NCBI GenBank assembly: GCA_020628095.1
Contig: JAHDFP010000021.1
Coordinates: forward strand, 1 to 64,000
Reading direction: 5' to 3'
Source: Saprospiraceae bacterium
GTDB taxonomy: Bacteria; Bacteroidota; Bacteroidia; Chitinophagales; Saprospiraceae
DNA: 64,000 nt
The position numbers and the translations under genes are program-made. The first letter of the stretch is position 1, and each line of letters starts with the position of its first letter. Below, in pieces: positions 38,298 to 46,449 of this stretch. The notes beneath the pieces are model-generated. The model was given only the letters and a program-made list of their open reading frames with translations. It ran no database searches and was not told the DNA's origin.

Positions 38298-39308
38298 ATG
38301 ACGAATTTTTGGAAGGGTAAGCATGGACCACTGCTCATAGCGGAAATCGGTGGTAACCATGAGGGAGATTTCGAATATGCCAAAAAACTTACTCATCTGG
38401 CAATAGAATCAGACGTAGACTACATTAAGTTTCAAATATATACTGGAGACACTCTGGTCAACCCAGTAGAAAACCCCATACGGAACAAACATTTTAAAAA
38501 ATTCGAGTTGAGCGAGTCTCAGCACACCCATCTGGCAGAGATGTGCAAAAATGCCAATATCGGATACATGGCGTCTATATGGAATCCTGATTTCGCACCA
38601 TGGGTTGATGCTTACAGCGAAGTTTATAAAATTGGTTCTGGCGACTTTACCGCTTATCCTGTGATAGAAGAATTTGCCGGATACAAGAAACCCTTGCTTA
38701 TTTCCTCTGGTCTCAGCTCTATGCAAGAAGTGGGTGGCACCATAGATTTTATAAGATCATTAGACCCTATCTATTCTGACCCTAATTATTTGGCTCTATT
38801 ACAGTGTACATCTATGTATCCCATTCCGTATAATGACGCCAACCTCAAGACGATAACCAGCTTTCGACATACTTTTGATATTCCCGTAGGTTATTCTGAC
38901 CATACAGAAGGGAGTTATGCCTTAGAGGTCGCGGTTGCGATGGGAGCTCAGATATTAGAATTTCATTTTACAGATGATAGAGAGGGTAAAGAATTCAGAG
39001 ACCATAAAGTATCTCTGACTAAAGACGAAGTGCATTCTCTTATCCAAAAAATCAGTTCAATCTCAGAACTGAAAGGAGATGGAATAAAGACTTGTAGAGA
39101 GGTAGAAGCGCATCATCGCTTATCTTTCAGGCGTGCTTGTTATCTAAATAAAGACATGTCCAAAGGTGACCAAGTCACTAAAGATGACCTTACTTACCTC
39201 AGGCCTAATCATGGTATAGATGCGAGAGATTATCGTCGACTCATAGGAAAAACTCTAAAGCAAGATTTATCGGCACTTGAAAAACTAAGTTTTGATTATT
39301 TCGAATAA
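38298..39308 (+). CDS. NeuB/SpsE-family nonulosonate synthase with SAF domain
   Basis: 336 residues, full length for the family. TIM-barrel motifs: LIAEIGGNHEGDFEYAKKL, DYIKFQIYTGDTLV, YKIGSGDFTAYP, LISSGLSSMQEV, LLQCTSMYPIPYND, VGYSDHTEGSYALE and ILEFHFTDDREG. A C-terminal SAF/antifreeze-like domain (residues about 275-336, SFRRACYLNKDMSKGDQVT, LRPNHGI) is present, unlike in the other synthase at 36120. It forms a nine-carbon acid from phosphoenolpyruvate and a hexose derivative. It lies 8 bp after the SpsF-type gene and 12 bp before the methyltransferase gene in one plus-strand operon. Confidence 0.9.
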   Translation: MTNFWKGKHGPLLIAEIGGNHEGDFEYAKKLTHLAIESDVDYIKFQIYTGDTLVNPVENPIRNKHFKKFELSESQHTHLAEMCKNANIGYMASIWNPDFAPWVDAYSEVYKIGSGDFTAYPVIEEFAGYKKPLLISSGLSSMQEVGGTIDFIRSLDPIYSDPNYLALLQCTSMYPIPYNDANLKTITSFRHTFDIPVGYSDHTEGSYALEVAVAMGAQILEFHFTDDREGKEFRDHKVSLTKDEVHSLIQKISSISELKGDGIKTCREVEAHHRLSFRRACYLNKDMSKGDQVTKDDLTYLRPNHGIDARDYRRLIGKTLKQDLSALEKLSFDYFE

Positions 39309-39320
39309 GATCTAAGATAT

Positions 39321-40427
39321 ATGTGGACAAAAACAACTGACCTTGTACAGCAGGGAGAAAAGAATGCAGAAACATGGATACGAAGACATGAAGAAAAAGT
39401 AGACGTTTATGACATGGACATCTATCTTGGTAAAAAAACTGATTTACTAAAACTCAAAAAAGGGATTATCTCATCTCTGGATGAAAAAATAAACTACTAT
39501 CGATCCACAAGAGAAAAACTTTATAATAAAGATGAATACGAATATGTGGACAAATGTCCAATCACTGGTATTAGCACAGAAGAGACTCAAGAAATAGCTA
39601 ACATCTACGGCGCCCAATACGTACAGACTCCAGATACTGGACATGTCTATGTAAAAAATAGACCGACCAAAAAGTCAATCCATGATTTCTATCTTAATGA
39701 TGTCACTTATGCTGCTACATACACAGATAAGTCTGGTGCCGAAAATAGACTTAATGCCATCGCCGTCCCATGGCTCGAATGGACAAAAAAAGTGTATTAT
39801 AACCAATATGGGAAGTATCCAAAGAAAATATTAGATGTAGGATCTGGAGCAGGGCATTTTGTAGAGGCTTGCCGTCGTGATGGAATCCATGCAGAAGGAA
39901 TAGAACTAAGTGAGTCAAGTCAAAAGTTCGCTAAAGATATCTGGGGTATAACTTTAGATGGACGAAACTATCTAGATGTATATCAAGAATATGCAGGGTA
40001 TGACATCGTAACCTTTTGGGGATTACTGGAACACACACCTAATCCGTCAGCGATCATGGACGCAACTTACGAAATGATAAATAAAAATGGCGGCATGGTT
40101 ATATCCAAGCTCCCACGCTGGCACTCTTTAAGTTCTGCGGCTCAAAGACTTAGTCCATTGACGATCTTACGTCACATAGATCCTATGGGACATATCATGT
40201 TATTCTCTGATGCATCAGCTGCAGAACTTTATCATCGCACCAAATTTAGTCCAGTTGCTGCCTGGTATTATGGTATGGATATATATGAGACCTTTATGCA
40301 ATCAGCTAACAAAATAAAAGATTATAAAATACTTAATGAGACAGGACAGTTTCAGCAAGATTTACAACAGTTCGTAGATGAGCAGAGGTTTTCTGATGGT
40401 CTTACATTAGTTGGTGTACCCATGTAA
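39321..40427 (+). CDS. Class I SAM-dependent methyltransferase
   Basis: 368 residues. The core at about residues 165-280 has the SAM-binding motif ILDVGSGAGHFVEACRRDG, acidic loop GIELSESS and WGLLEHTPNP (motif IV region). The N-terminal 110 residues are a separate helical segment with a CPITG element and a YGAQYVQTPDTGHVYVKNRP strand region, as in sugar or lipid-linked-glycan methyltransferases. The C-terminal part is probably the substrate domain. The position in the nonulosonate operon suggests a sugar or glycan methylase. Confidence 0.82.
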   Translation: MWTKTTDLVQQGEKNAETWIRRHEEKVDVYDMDIYLGKKTDLLKLKKGIISSLDEKINYYRSTREKLYNKDEYEYVDKCPITGISTEETQEIANIYGAQYVQTPDTGHVYVKNRPTKKSIHDFYLNDVTYAATYTDKSGAENRLNAIAVPWLEWTKKVYYNQYGKYPKKILDVGSGAGHFVEACRRDGIHAEGIELSESSQKFAKDIWGITLDGRNYLDVYQEYAGYDIVTFWGLLEHTPNPSAIMDATYEMINKNGGMVISKLPRWHSLSSAAQRLSPLTILRHIDPMGHIMLFSDASAAELYHRTKFSPVAAWYYGMDIYETFMQSANKIKDYKILNETGQFQQDLQQFVDEQRFSDGLTLVGVPM

Positions 40428-40430
40428 TTA

Positions 40431-41801
40431 ATGAATAATCTTATAACCGTTTATATCACTAACTATAATTATGGCAATTATATACAGCAGGCCATAGAAA
40501 GTGTACTTAGCCAAGATGGAGTAAAGTATGAGCTGATAATTATAGATGATGGATCTGTAGATAATTCCAAAAGCATTATTGATTCCTATCAAGCTGATGA
40601 GAGGATTTCAATTATATACCAAAAGAACAAGGGGCTTAATGTCTCTAATAATGTTGCATTACACTTGGCACAAGGCGAATACATCATGCGTCTAGACGCC
40701 GATGATTATCTCGAACCCCATGCATTAAAAAAATTATCGGATCAGCTAAGAGATAATAAAGATGTTGGCTTAGTCTTTCCTGACTATTACATAGTAGATG
40801 CGACTGGTGAAATAATCGAAAGACATCAGCGTCATGATTTCAGCAATGTAACTCTTTATGATCAGGCCGCTCACGGTGCTTGCACCATGATCCGGGTAGA
40901 ATATCTAAAAGCACTTGGAGGCTATAATGAAAGTTACAAATGCCAAGACGGATACGAGTTATGGATCAAGTTTGTCAATAAATATAAAGTCGTTAATATA
41001 AACGAACCTTTGTTCAGTTATAGACAGCATGGCGAAAACCTGACCAGTAACGAAAATAAAATATTAGGAACAAGAGCTCAGATCAATGCAGACTATATCA
41101 AAGAGTATCATATAAATAACAAAAGCATTGCACTTATTCCTGTCAGAAATAAGAAGGACAAATTTTACCGAAAAGAGATAAATGGAGAAAAGCTAATCAA
41201 TATTAAAATTGACCAAGCTCTTAAGTCCAATAGTGCATCTAATGTTATAATAAGTTCTCCTGACGAAGAAGTAAGAGAGGAAATAGATAAGAATCTATTA
41301 AACAATGATCAAGTCCTCTTCCATAAAAGGTCCCTATCATCGGCACAATTAAACACATCTCTTAATCAATCGTTATTAGAGCTTAATAATGGTATAGATG
41401 AAAAAATAAAAAGCAATCTCACAAGCATCGTAATTTTAGATTTGACCTTTCCTCTCATATCCAATATTAAAATAGACGATGCTGTAAATACCATGTTGCT
41501 ATTCAAAGCAGACTCTCTGATAAGCGTCCGTCCTGATACTAATAAGTTCTTTAAGCATGATGGCTCCGGCATGAAGGCCATATTTGATTATCAGAAAAAA
41601 AGCAAATTCGAAAGAGATGTCATGTATAAGCACGTTGGCGGCATTACAGTAACGCGGTTTAGTTCTTTTATAAAAGCAAAAGAAATCATTAACGGTAAAG
41701 TAGGACACATTATACTGGATAAGAACAGTGCTTATAAGGTAGAAAATAAGCAAGACCTGGATATCATAGCATCTATTAATCAATTATATAAGATTATTTG
41801 A
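40431..41801 (+). CDS. GT2 glycosyltransferase fused to a NeuA-like cytidylyltransferase-type domain
   Basis: 456 residues. Residues 1-225 form a GT-A family 2 glycosyltransferase: VYITNYNYGNYIQQAIESVL, LIIIDDGSVDNS and LDADDYLEP (the DxD-type metal site), then CQDGYELWIKF. From about residue 228 a second domain begins: SIALIPVRNKKDKFYRKEIN, then LINIKIDQALKS and NVIISSPDEEVREE. This follows the layout of CMP-sugar synthetases (I.PARGGSK..P.KN; V.VSTDDEEI), but the Gly-Gly of the CTP loop is lost. The second half may be inactive or bind a CMP-sugar. The stop overlaps the next TTG start by 4 bp (TTGA). Confidence 0.8.
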   Translation: MNNLITVYITNYNYGNYIQQAIESVLSQDGVKYELIIIDDGSVDNSKSIIDSYQADERISIIYQKNKGLNVSNNVALHLAQGEYIMRLDADDYLEPHALKKLSDQLRDNKDVGLVFPDYYIVDATGEIIERHQRHDFSNVTLYDQAAHGACTMIRVEYLKALGGYNESYKCQDGYELWIKFVNKYKVVNINEPLFSYRQHGENLTSNENKILGTRAQINADYIKEYHINNKSIALIPVRNKKDKFYRKEINGEKLINIKIDQALKSNSASNVIISSPDEEVREEIDKNLLNNDQVLFHKRSLSSAQLNTSLNQSLLELNNGIDEKIKSNLTSIVILDLTFPLISNIKIDDAVNTMLLFKADSLISVRPDTNKFFKHDGSGMKAIFDYQKKSKFERDVMYKHVGGITVTRFSSFIKAKEIINGKVGHIILDKNSAYKVENKQDLDIIASINQLYKII

Positions 41802-42676
41802 TCGAGCGAACCTATAATATTTTCAAAGAATTATTGCATAGCCTACTAAGCATCTTCAAAATTTTGCTTCGGTCTTCTTTTCTATTAAAACATCACAAAG
41901 GTCAATCTGAAGAGGTTGTTATCATAGGTAATGGTCCTTCTGTTAATAACGTGTTTTTGGATCATTTAGATTTTCTCAGAAACAATACATCCCTATGCGT
42001 TAACGGGTTTCCACTTTCTGAATATTATGAAAAAATAAAGCCAGAATATTACATTATTTGCTCACCAGGCTACTACAACCAAAAGGCCGTCGACTATAAT
42101 GTAGAAGTCAGAAAAGAAATTATCCAGCAACTAATTAGTAAAACTTCCTGGAGCGTATATTTCTTTCTTCCACAAGCAGCAAGGAAAAACTCACAATTCA
42201 TTGATGCGATCAAAAAAAATAAATACATAAACATAATCTACTATAACACAACGCCTGTAGAAGGATCAGCGTGTATCAAACATATACTTTACAGAATGGG
42301 ATTAGGAGGTCCCAGACCACACAATGTGCTTGTACCATCTATATTACAAATGCTTAATAGTAGGTACAAAAAAATATATCTGCTCGGCGCTGATCATAGT
42401 TGGCTACCTCAACTCTCCGTAAATGACAATAACGAAGTGCTGCTAAATCAAAAGCACTTTTATGATGAAAAAAAATCAACTCCCAAACCCATGCATAAGA
42501 ATGAGGGCAGAGAAAATAGATTACTACACGAAGTGCTACATAAGTTCTATATTTCATTCAAAAACTACCATGACCTCAACGAATATGCAAAATCAAGAGG
42601 TGCTCAAATAATTAACTTAACGGAAGAGTCTTTCATCGATGCATTCCCTAGAAAAAAATTAAAAGAGTGCCTCTAG
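41798..42676 (+). CDS. DUF115/GT42-like protein, candidate nonulosonate transferase
   Basis: 292 residues from TTG 41798, overlapping the previous stop (TTGA). An N-terminal hydrophobic or amphipathic stretch (LLHSLLSIFKILLRSSFLL) may touch the membrane. VVIIGNGPSVNNVFLDHL is the nucleotide-site motif shared by DUF115 (MptE-like, including Maf flagellar glycosyltransferases) and CST-type sialyltransferases. LVPSILQMLNSRYKKIYLLG followed by ADHSW matches the second conserved region, where the Asp-His is typical. In an island making CMP-activated nine-carbon sugars, a transferase role is the natural inference. The substrate and the exact family are not certain. Confidence 0.65.
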   Translation: MIERTYNIFKELLHSLLSIFKILLRSSFLLKHHKGQSEEVVIIGNGPSVNNVFLDHLDFLRNNTSLCVNGFPLSEYYEKIKPEYYIICSPGYYNQKAVDYNVEVRKEIIQQLISKTSWSVYFFLPQAARKNSQFIDAIKKNKYINIIYYNTTPVEGSACIKHILYRMGLGGPRPHNVLVPSILQMLNSRYKKIYLLGADHSWLPQLSVNDNNEVLLNQKHFYDEKKSTPKPMHKNEGRENRLLHEVLHKFYISFKNYHDLNEYAKSRGAQIINLTEESFIDAFPRKKLKECL

Positions 42677-43572
42677 ACAATTACCATATCTCCGTGGTTA
42701 TATGTACTTACAATCGAGATAAGTTCATCCTTTCTTCTTTAGAGCACCTAATAGATCAGTCCCTTTCTAAGGATGAATACGAAATTATAGTCGTCGATAA
42801 TAACTGCACAGATAATACCGTCAAAATTGTCAAGCAATTTATAGCTGAGCACGATGACTATGACATTCGTCTGGTAAAGGAAACAAACCAAGGATTGAGC
42901 TTTGCTAGAAACAGGGGTATCAAAGAATCCAAGTATGATATTATATGCTATATAGATGACGATGGTAATGCTCAAATAAACTATCTCGAACTAATCCAGC
43001 AACAATTCAAACAAAAAAGCAATTTGGTAGGACTAGGGGGCAAAGTCATCCCTATATACGAAACCGAGGAGCCTGCATGGTACAATCCATTTCTCAGAAT
43101 GTTTGTCACGGCAATAGATTTTGGTGATAAAGAATTCCGATGCTATGGTAAAAAATATCCCGCTGGATGTAGCATGATATATACTAAGGACATTCTTATT
43201 GAAGCAGGTGGTTTTAATAATGATCTTAAGTGGAGAGCAGATGACAAATATATTTTCCATGAGGTAATCAAGCACTCCCGAGAAGTTTATCATATACCTA
43301 CACTAAAAGTAAATCATCACATAGATGCCAAAAGATTGACTGATGAAAATTTTGATAGACTGAGTGGCTTGCTTGGCTCAGAAGAGCGTCTGCGGATTCT
43401 CGGCAAAAAGCCTTGGCTATACCCTTTCAAAATCTGCGAATTTTTATTTAAGTATTTTGCCACCTATCTCATATCTCTTTACTACACACTCAAAGGTCAG
43501 TCAATCAAAGGAAAGTATGTGCGAAGGTTCAGATGGCATGCACTTCTTCATTTTCTTTTTGCGAAAAAGTAA
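42667..43572 (+). CDS. Family 2 glycosyltransferase
   Basis: 301 residues from GTG 42667, overlapping the preceding gene by 10 bp. The GT-A fold motifs ISVVICTYNRDKFILSSLEHL, IIVVDNNCTDNTV, GLSFARNRGI and ICYIDDDGNA (metal-binding DDD) are present. WRADDKYIFHEV is the acceptor-side region. The C-terminal ~70 residues (WLYPFKICEFLFKYFATYLI) are hydrophobic and may anchor it to the inner membrane. It should add one sugar to a lipid-linked glycan; which sugar is unknown. Last gene of the island; tRNA-Arg follows. Confidence 0.88.
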   Translation: MPLDNYHISVVICTYNRDKFILSSLEHLIDQSLSKDEYEIIVVDNNCTDNTVKIVKQFIAEHDDYDIRLVKETNQGLSFARNRGIKESKYDIICYIDDDGNAQINYLELIQQQFKQKSNLVGLGGKVIPIYETEEPAWYNPFLRMFVTAIDFGDKEFRCYGKKYPAGCSMIYTKDILIEAGGFNNDLKWRADDKYIFHEVIKHSREVYHIPTLKVNHHIDAKRLTDENFDRLSGLLGSEERLRILGKKPWLYPFKICEFLFKYFATYLISLYYTLKGQSIKGKYVRRFRWHALLHFLFAKK

Positions 43573-43670
43573 GGTGATTAGTAAGTTACGATGACTTCAG
43601 CTATTTCAGAAGCGCTGCGCTCATTTTACGCACATATTAAAAATTCTCTTTATCATTGTGCTAATAAAAT

Positions 43671-43744
43671 GGCCCCGTAGTTCAACTGGATAGAATACCA
43701 GATTTCGGCTCTGGGGGTTGAGGGTTCGAATCCTTCCGGGGTCA
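43671..43744 (+). tRNA. tRNA-Arg (anticodon UCG)
   Basis: A complete 74-nt cloverleaf. Acceptor arms GGCCCCG and CGGGGTC with discriminator A43744; anticodon stem CCAGA/TCTGG closing the loop TTTCGGC (anticodon TCG at 43705-43707); T arm with TTCGAAT loop. CCA is not encoded. A T-run follows at once and may end transcription. It decodes CGA and probably other CGN codons. Confidence 0.95.
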
Positions 43745-43783
43745 TTTTTTCTCCTAGCTTTCAGAATAAATCAACCTTAGCCC

Positions 43784-44485
43784 ATGATTAGATTATTATG
43801 GATATTAGCTCTTGCCATTCTATTTAGCAATCTGGCTTATAGTCAGGAATCCAATATAAAAGAAGAATCAAAAAACTACTTTGTTGGAGGTAATATAGGT
43901 TTCACATCACAAAAAAATCCAAACTTTAGCTCACCTATTATAAGTGTTCCAGGAATTACACCTTTTATCGTATTTGGTAATACTTCGAAAAGAACCAATT
44001 ACAATTTTTCGATTTACATTGGCAAAAATTTAACAAAAAATTGGTCAGGAGCTATTAATATGTCATACAGTTCTTCTTTGTCCATAACTGATAATTTCAG
44101 TTCTGTCAATGGCATGCCGTTGGAGATTGAAAATCAAGTAAGAGGAATCGATTTTGGAGTCTTTACACGTTATACTTTTGCCACGGACAATAAGCTGCAA
44201 TTTTACTTACAACCTTTTTTAAGGTATTCGTTAGGAAACCAAGATTTGCTCCAGGACGGTTTAGAACTTAGTGCACAAGAAAGTAATTCTATTAATTTAG
44301 GATTTTCTGTAGGTGCTCTATATGATATAAATGATAAATGGAGGATTATACTGACCTCTTCTGCTATGACATATAGAACTGGTACTTGGAACGTAAGTGG
44401 CAGTGATCTTGATAATAACTTTAGTACGTTCGATACTTTTATAAATTTGTCCTCATTAAGATTTGGTGGAGAATATATTTTTTGA
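43784..44485 (+). CDS. Small outer-membrane beta-barrel protein, unknown function
   Basis: 233 residues. A signal peptide (residues 1-20, ending NLAYSQ) precedes amphipathic beta strands with Gly and aromatic residues (YFVGGNIGFTSQ, NFSIYIGKNLTKNWSGAINMSYSS, GVFTRYTFATDNKLQFYLQPF, SINLGFSVGALYDINDKW). The last residue is Phe (RFGGEYIF). This is the usual appearance of the OmpW/Omp_b-brl-like superfamily in Bacteroidota. It probably sits in the outer membrane; ligand or role unknown. The duplicated hairpin element follows its stop codon. Confidence 0.78.
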   Translation: MIRLLWILALAILFSNLAYSQESNIKEESKNYFVGGNIGFTSQKNPNFSSPIISVPGITPFIVFGNTSKRTNYNFSIYIGKNLTKNWSGAINMSYSSSLSITDNFSSVNGMPLEIENQVRGIDFGVFTRYTFATDNKLQFYLQPFLRYSLGNQDLLQDGLELSAQESNSINLGFSVGALYDINDKWRIILTSSAMTYRTGTWNVSGSDLDNNFSTFDTFINLSSLRFGGEYIF

Positions 44486-44524
44486 AAAAAGAAGTCATAA
44501 TCTCCAACTCACTTCACTAAAGTA

Positions 44525-44675
44525 AAAACCCCCGACTCTCCAGCCGGGGGACTCAATCAATAAACCAATCTCATAATCCCCTAGATTAAGGGGAGTAGAA
44601 AAGATATAAAAGTCGTCCTCTACATCTAGAGGAAGGCGAAACTTTTATTTATTAAAAAAAAGACGAAATCCATAA
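44525..44675. repeat. Perfect 151-bp direct repeat, copy 1
   Basis: Identical to 44731-44881 over all 151 bp, with 55 bp between the copies. Each copy contains three successive inverted repeats: CCCCCG/CGGGGG, TCCCCT/AGGGGA and TCCTCT/AGAGGA, the last one flanked by outer AAAAGT/ACTTTT arms. A run of eight A follows. It lies between convergent genes (small barrel protein and ftsZ). Possible roles: bidirectional terminator, repetitive extragenic element or structured RNA. Confidence 0.9.
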
Positions 44676-44730
44676 TCATTCACTCAACGTCATATTTGCT
44701 TTCATTCATCTTCTAATAAAGGCTTCTGAT

Positions 44731-44881
44731 AAAACCCCCGACTCTCCAGCCGGGGGACTCAATCAATAAACCAATCTCATAATCCCCTAGATTAAGGGGA
44801 GTAGAAAAGATATAAAAGTCGTCCTCTACATCTAGAGGAAGGCGAAACTTTTATTTATTAAAAAAAAGACGAAATCCATAA
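44731..44881. repeat. Perfect 151-bp direct repeat, copy 2
   Basis: Second copy of the element at 44525-44675, shifted by 206 bp, with the same three hairpins. The flanks of the two copies differ, so only the unit itself is duplicated. The rest of the spacer (44882-45024) holds no gene that can be supported. Confidence 0.9.
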
Positions 44882-45024
44882 CCTATATGCTCTATGAGCT
44901 TCGGTCCGATTATCATCGTATGATCAGGTTTTCAATACTTTCCTTTCAGATCTTTATCTGAAACATCTTCTCAGCCAATCATCGTCTATTGAAGAGGTCG
45001 GTAATGGGAATATCTCAAAAATTA

Positions 45025-46446
45025 CTAATCCACATTATCATGGAAGTAACTATTATTTCTTTCTATAGTCGGGTTATCATTATCATCAAAATTGATACTT
45101 AGCTTAGATGATGGTCTTTCCTTATTCTCATCCACATCTTCCAAACTTACTTTCCTTCTGAGGTACGCCGGCACCTCTTCCATCTCTGATATCACCTTGG
45201 GATTATCTAATGGAATAGAAGTTTCTCGTCTTTGCGATTCATAAGTAGAGTTAGCGCTTTCACGTTCCGCTATTGTTACTCGTCTTCTGGGCTTGGGTGT
45301 GTCTTCCTGACGAGCTATAAAAGGGTCCTTCATCTCATTGTCAAACTCTACAACATTGGGAGTAGGAGCAATATCGAATACTTCTTGTTTGCTGCTAACT
45401 GTCACCGGCTGTACGTTCCCATCTAGATGCACTTTTATCTTTTCTTTTCCTCTTGTTTCTGCTCGCTTTGCCCTTTCCTCAAATCCAGTAGCTATAATAG
45501 TTATAGACAGCTTGTCACCTAAGGTCTCGTCATTACAATTACCCCAGATAAGATGTGTGTCATTACCTGCTTCGTCCTGTATATACTCCGTTATATCTCC
45601 TATCTCATCCATTGTTACCTCTGATGTACCCGAGGATATATTGAGCAATATATGTTGCGCACCTCTTATGTCATTATCCTCTAACAAAGGTGAGTTAAGA
45701 ACGTTGTGCACAGCCACTTTTGCGCGATCTTCTCCTGATGCTTCTGCATAGCCCATAATCGATACACCGCTGTTCTTCATAACGGTATTTACATCCTTGA
45801 AGTCCACATTAATGTAACCGGGTACAGTAATTATCTCGGCAATACCACGAGCAGCTGTCGTCAATACGTCATCCGCCTTACCAAACGCATTCTTGAGTGT
45901 TAAGTCACCGTACATCGTGCGGAGACGATCATTAGATATAACAAGTACAGAGTCTACAGATTTCTTGAGATCCTCTAATCCTTTCAGAGCCTGCTCCTCT
46001 CTACGACGTCCTTCAAATCTAAATGGTAAAGTAACAATTGCCACTGTAAGTATATCCATTTCTTTGGCGGCCTTAGCGATAATAGGCGCTGCACCTGTAC
46101 CCGTACCGCCACCCATGCCAGCCGTGATAAACAACATCTTAGTGCCATTATCCAAAAAGCGTCTGACCTCGTCGATAGATTCTATACAAGACTGCTTACC
46201 TACCTCAGGTACTGATCCCGCACCCATACCTTCGGTAAGATTAGGTCCAAGGTGAATTTTGACATTCACGGGACTCGCATCCAAGGCTTGACTATCAGTA
46301 TTACATACGGCGAAATCCACTCCGACTATCCCTTGATTATACATGTACGCCACAGCATTACTTCCTCCACCTCCGACTCCGATTACTTTTATAATAGAAT
46401 GATTTCTTTCTACGAATTGCATATCTATAATTTTTCTTTTTGTCAA
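45025..46446 (-). CDS. ftsZ: Cell division protein FtsZ
   Basis: 473 residues. Tubulin-like GTPase forming the Z ring. GGGGSNAVAYM (nucleotide loop), the tubulin signature GGGTGTGAAP, NDRL and the T7 loop NVDFKDV are present. The globular part ends near residue 330. A variable linker carries EEVPAYLRRKVSL, the FtsA-binding-type peptide, followed by a further tail of about 45 acidic/polar residues, a Bacteroidota trait. The start may be ATG 46446 or the Met eight codons later (MQFVERN). Last gene of the dcw operon, 3 bp after ftsA. Confidence 0.98.
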   Translation of the reverse strand: MTKRKIIDMQFVERNHSIIKVIGVGGGGSNAVAYMYNQGIVGVDFAVCNTDSQALDASPVNVKIHLGPNLTEGMGAGSVPEVGKQSCIESIDEVRRFLDNGTKMLFITAGMGGGTGTGAAPIIAKAAKEMDILTVAIVTLPFRFEGRRREEQALKGLEDLKKSVDSVLVISNDRLRTMYGDLTLKNAFGKADDVLTTAARGIAEIITVPGYINVDFKDVNTVMKNSGVSIMGYAEASGEDRAKVAVHNVLNSPLLEDNDIRGAQHILLNISSGTSEVTMDEIGDITEYIQDEAGNDTHLIWGNCNDETLGDKLSITIIATGFEERAKRAETRGKEKIKVHLDGNVQPVTVSSKQEVFDIAPTPNVVEFDNEMKDPFIARQEDTPKPRRRVTIAERESANSTYESQRRETSIPLDNPKVISEMEEVPAYLRRKVSLEDVDENKERPSSKLSINFDDNDNPTIERNNSYFHDNVD

Positions 46447-46449
46447 TTA

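Noticed and set aside
43671-43744. tRNA-Arg as an integration site bounding the glycan island
   Set aside because: No integrase and no duplicated tRNA 3' end were seen in the window; the neighbouring location may be chance.
44525-44881. CRISPR-like array
   Set aside because: Only two copies of a 151-bp unit with one spacer, no cas genes, and the unit is made of hairpins rather than short repeats.
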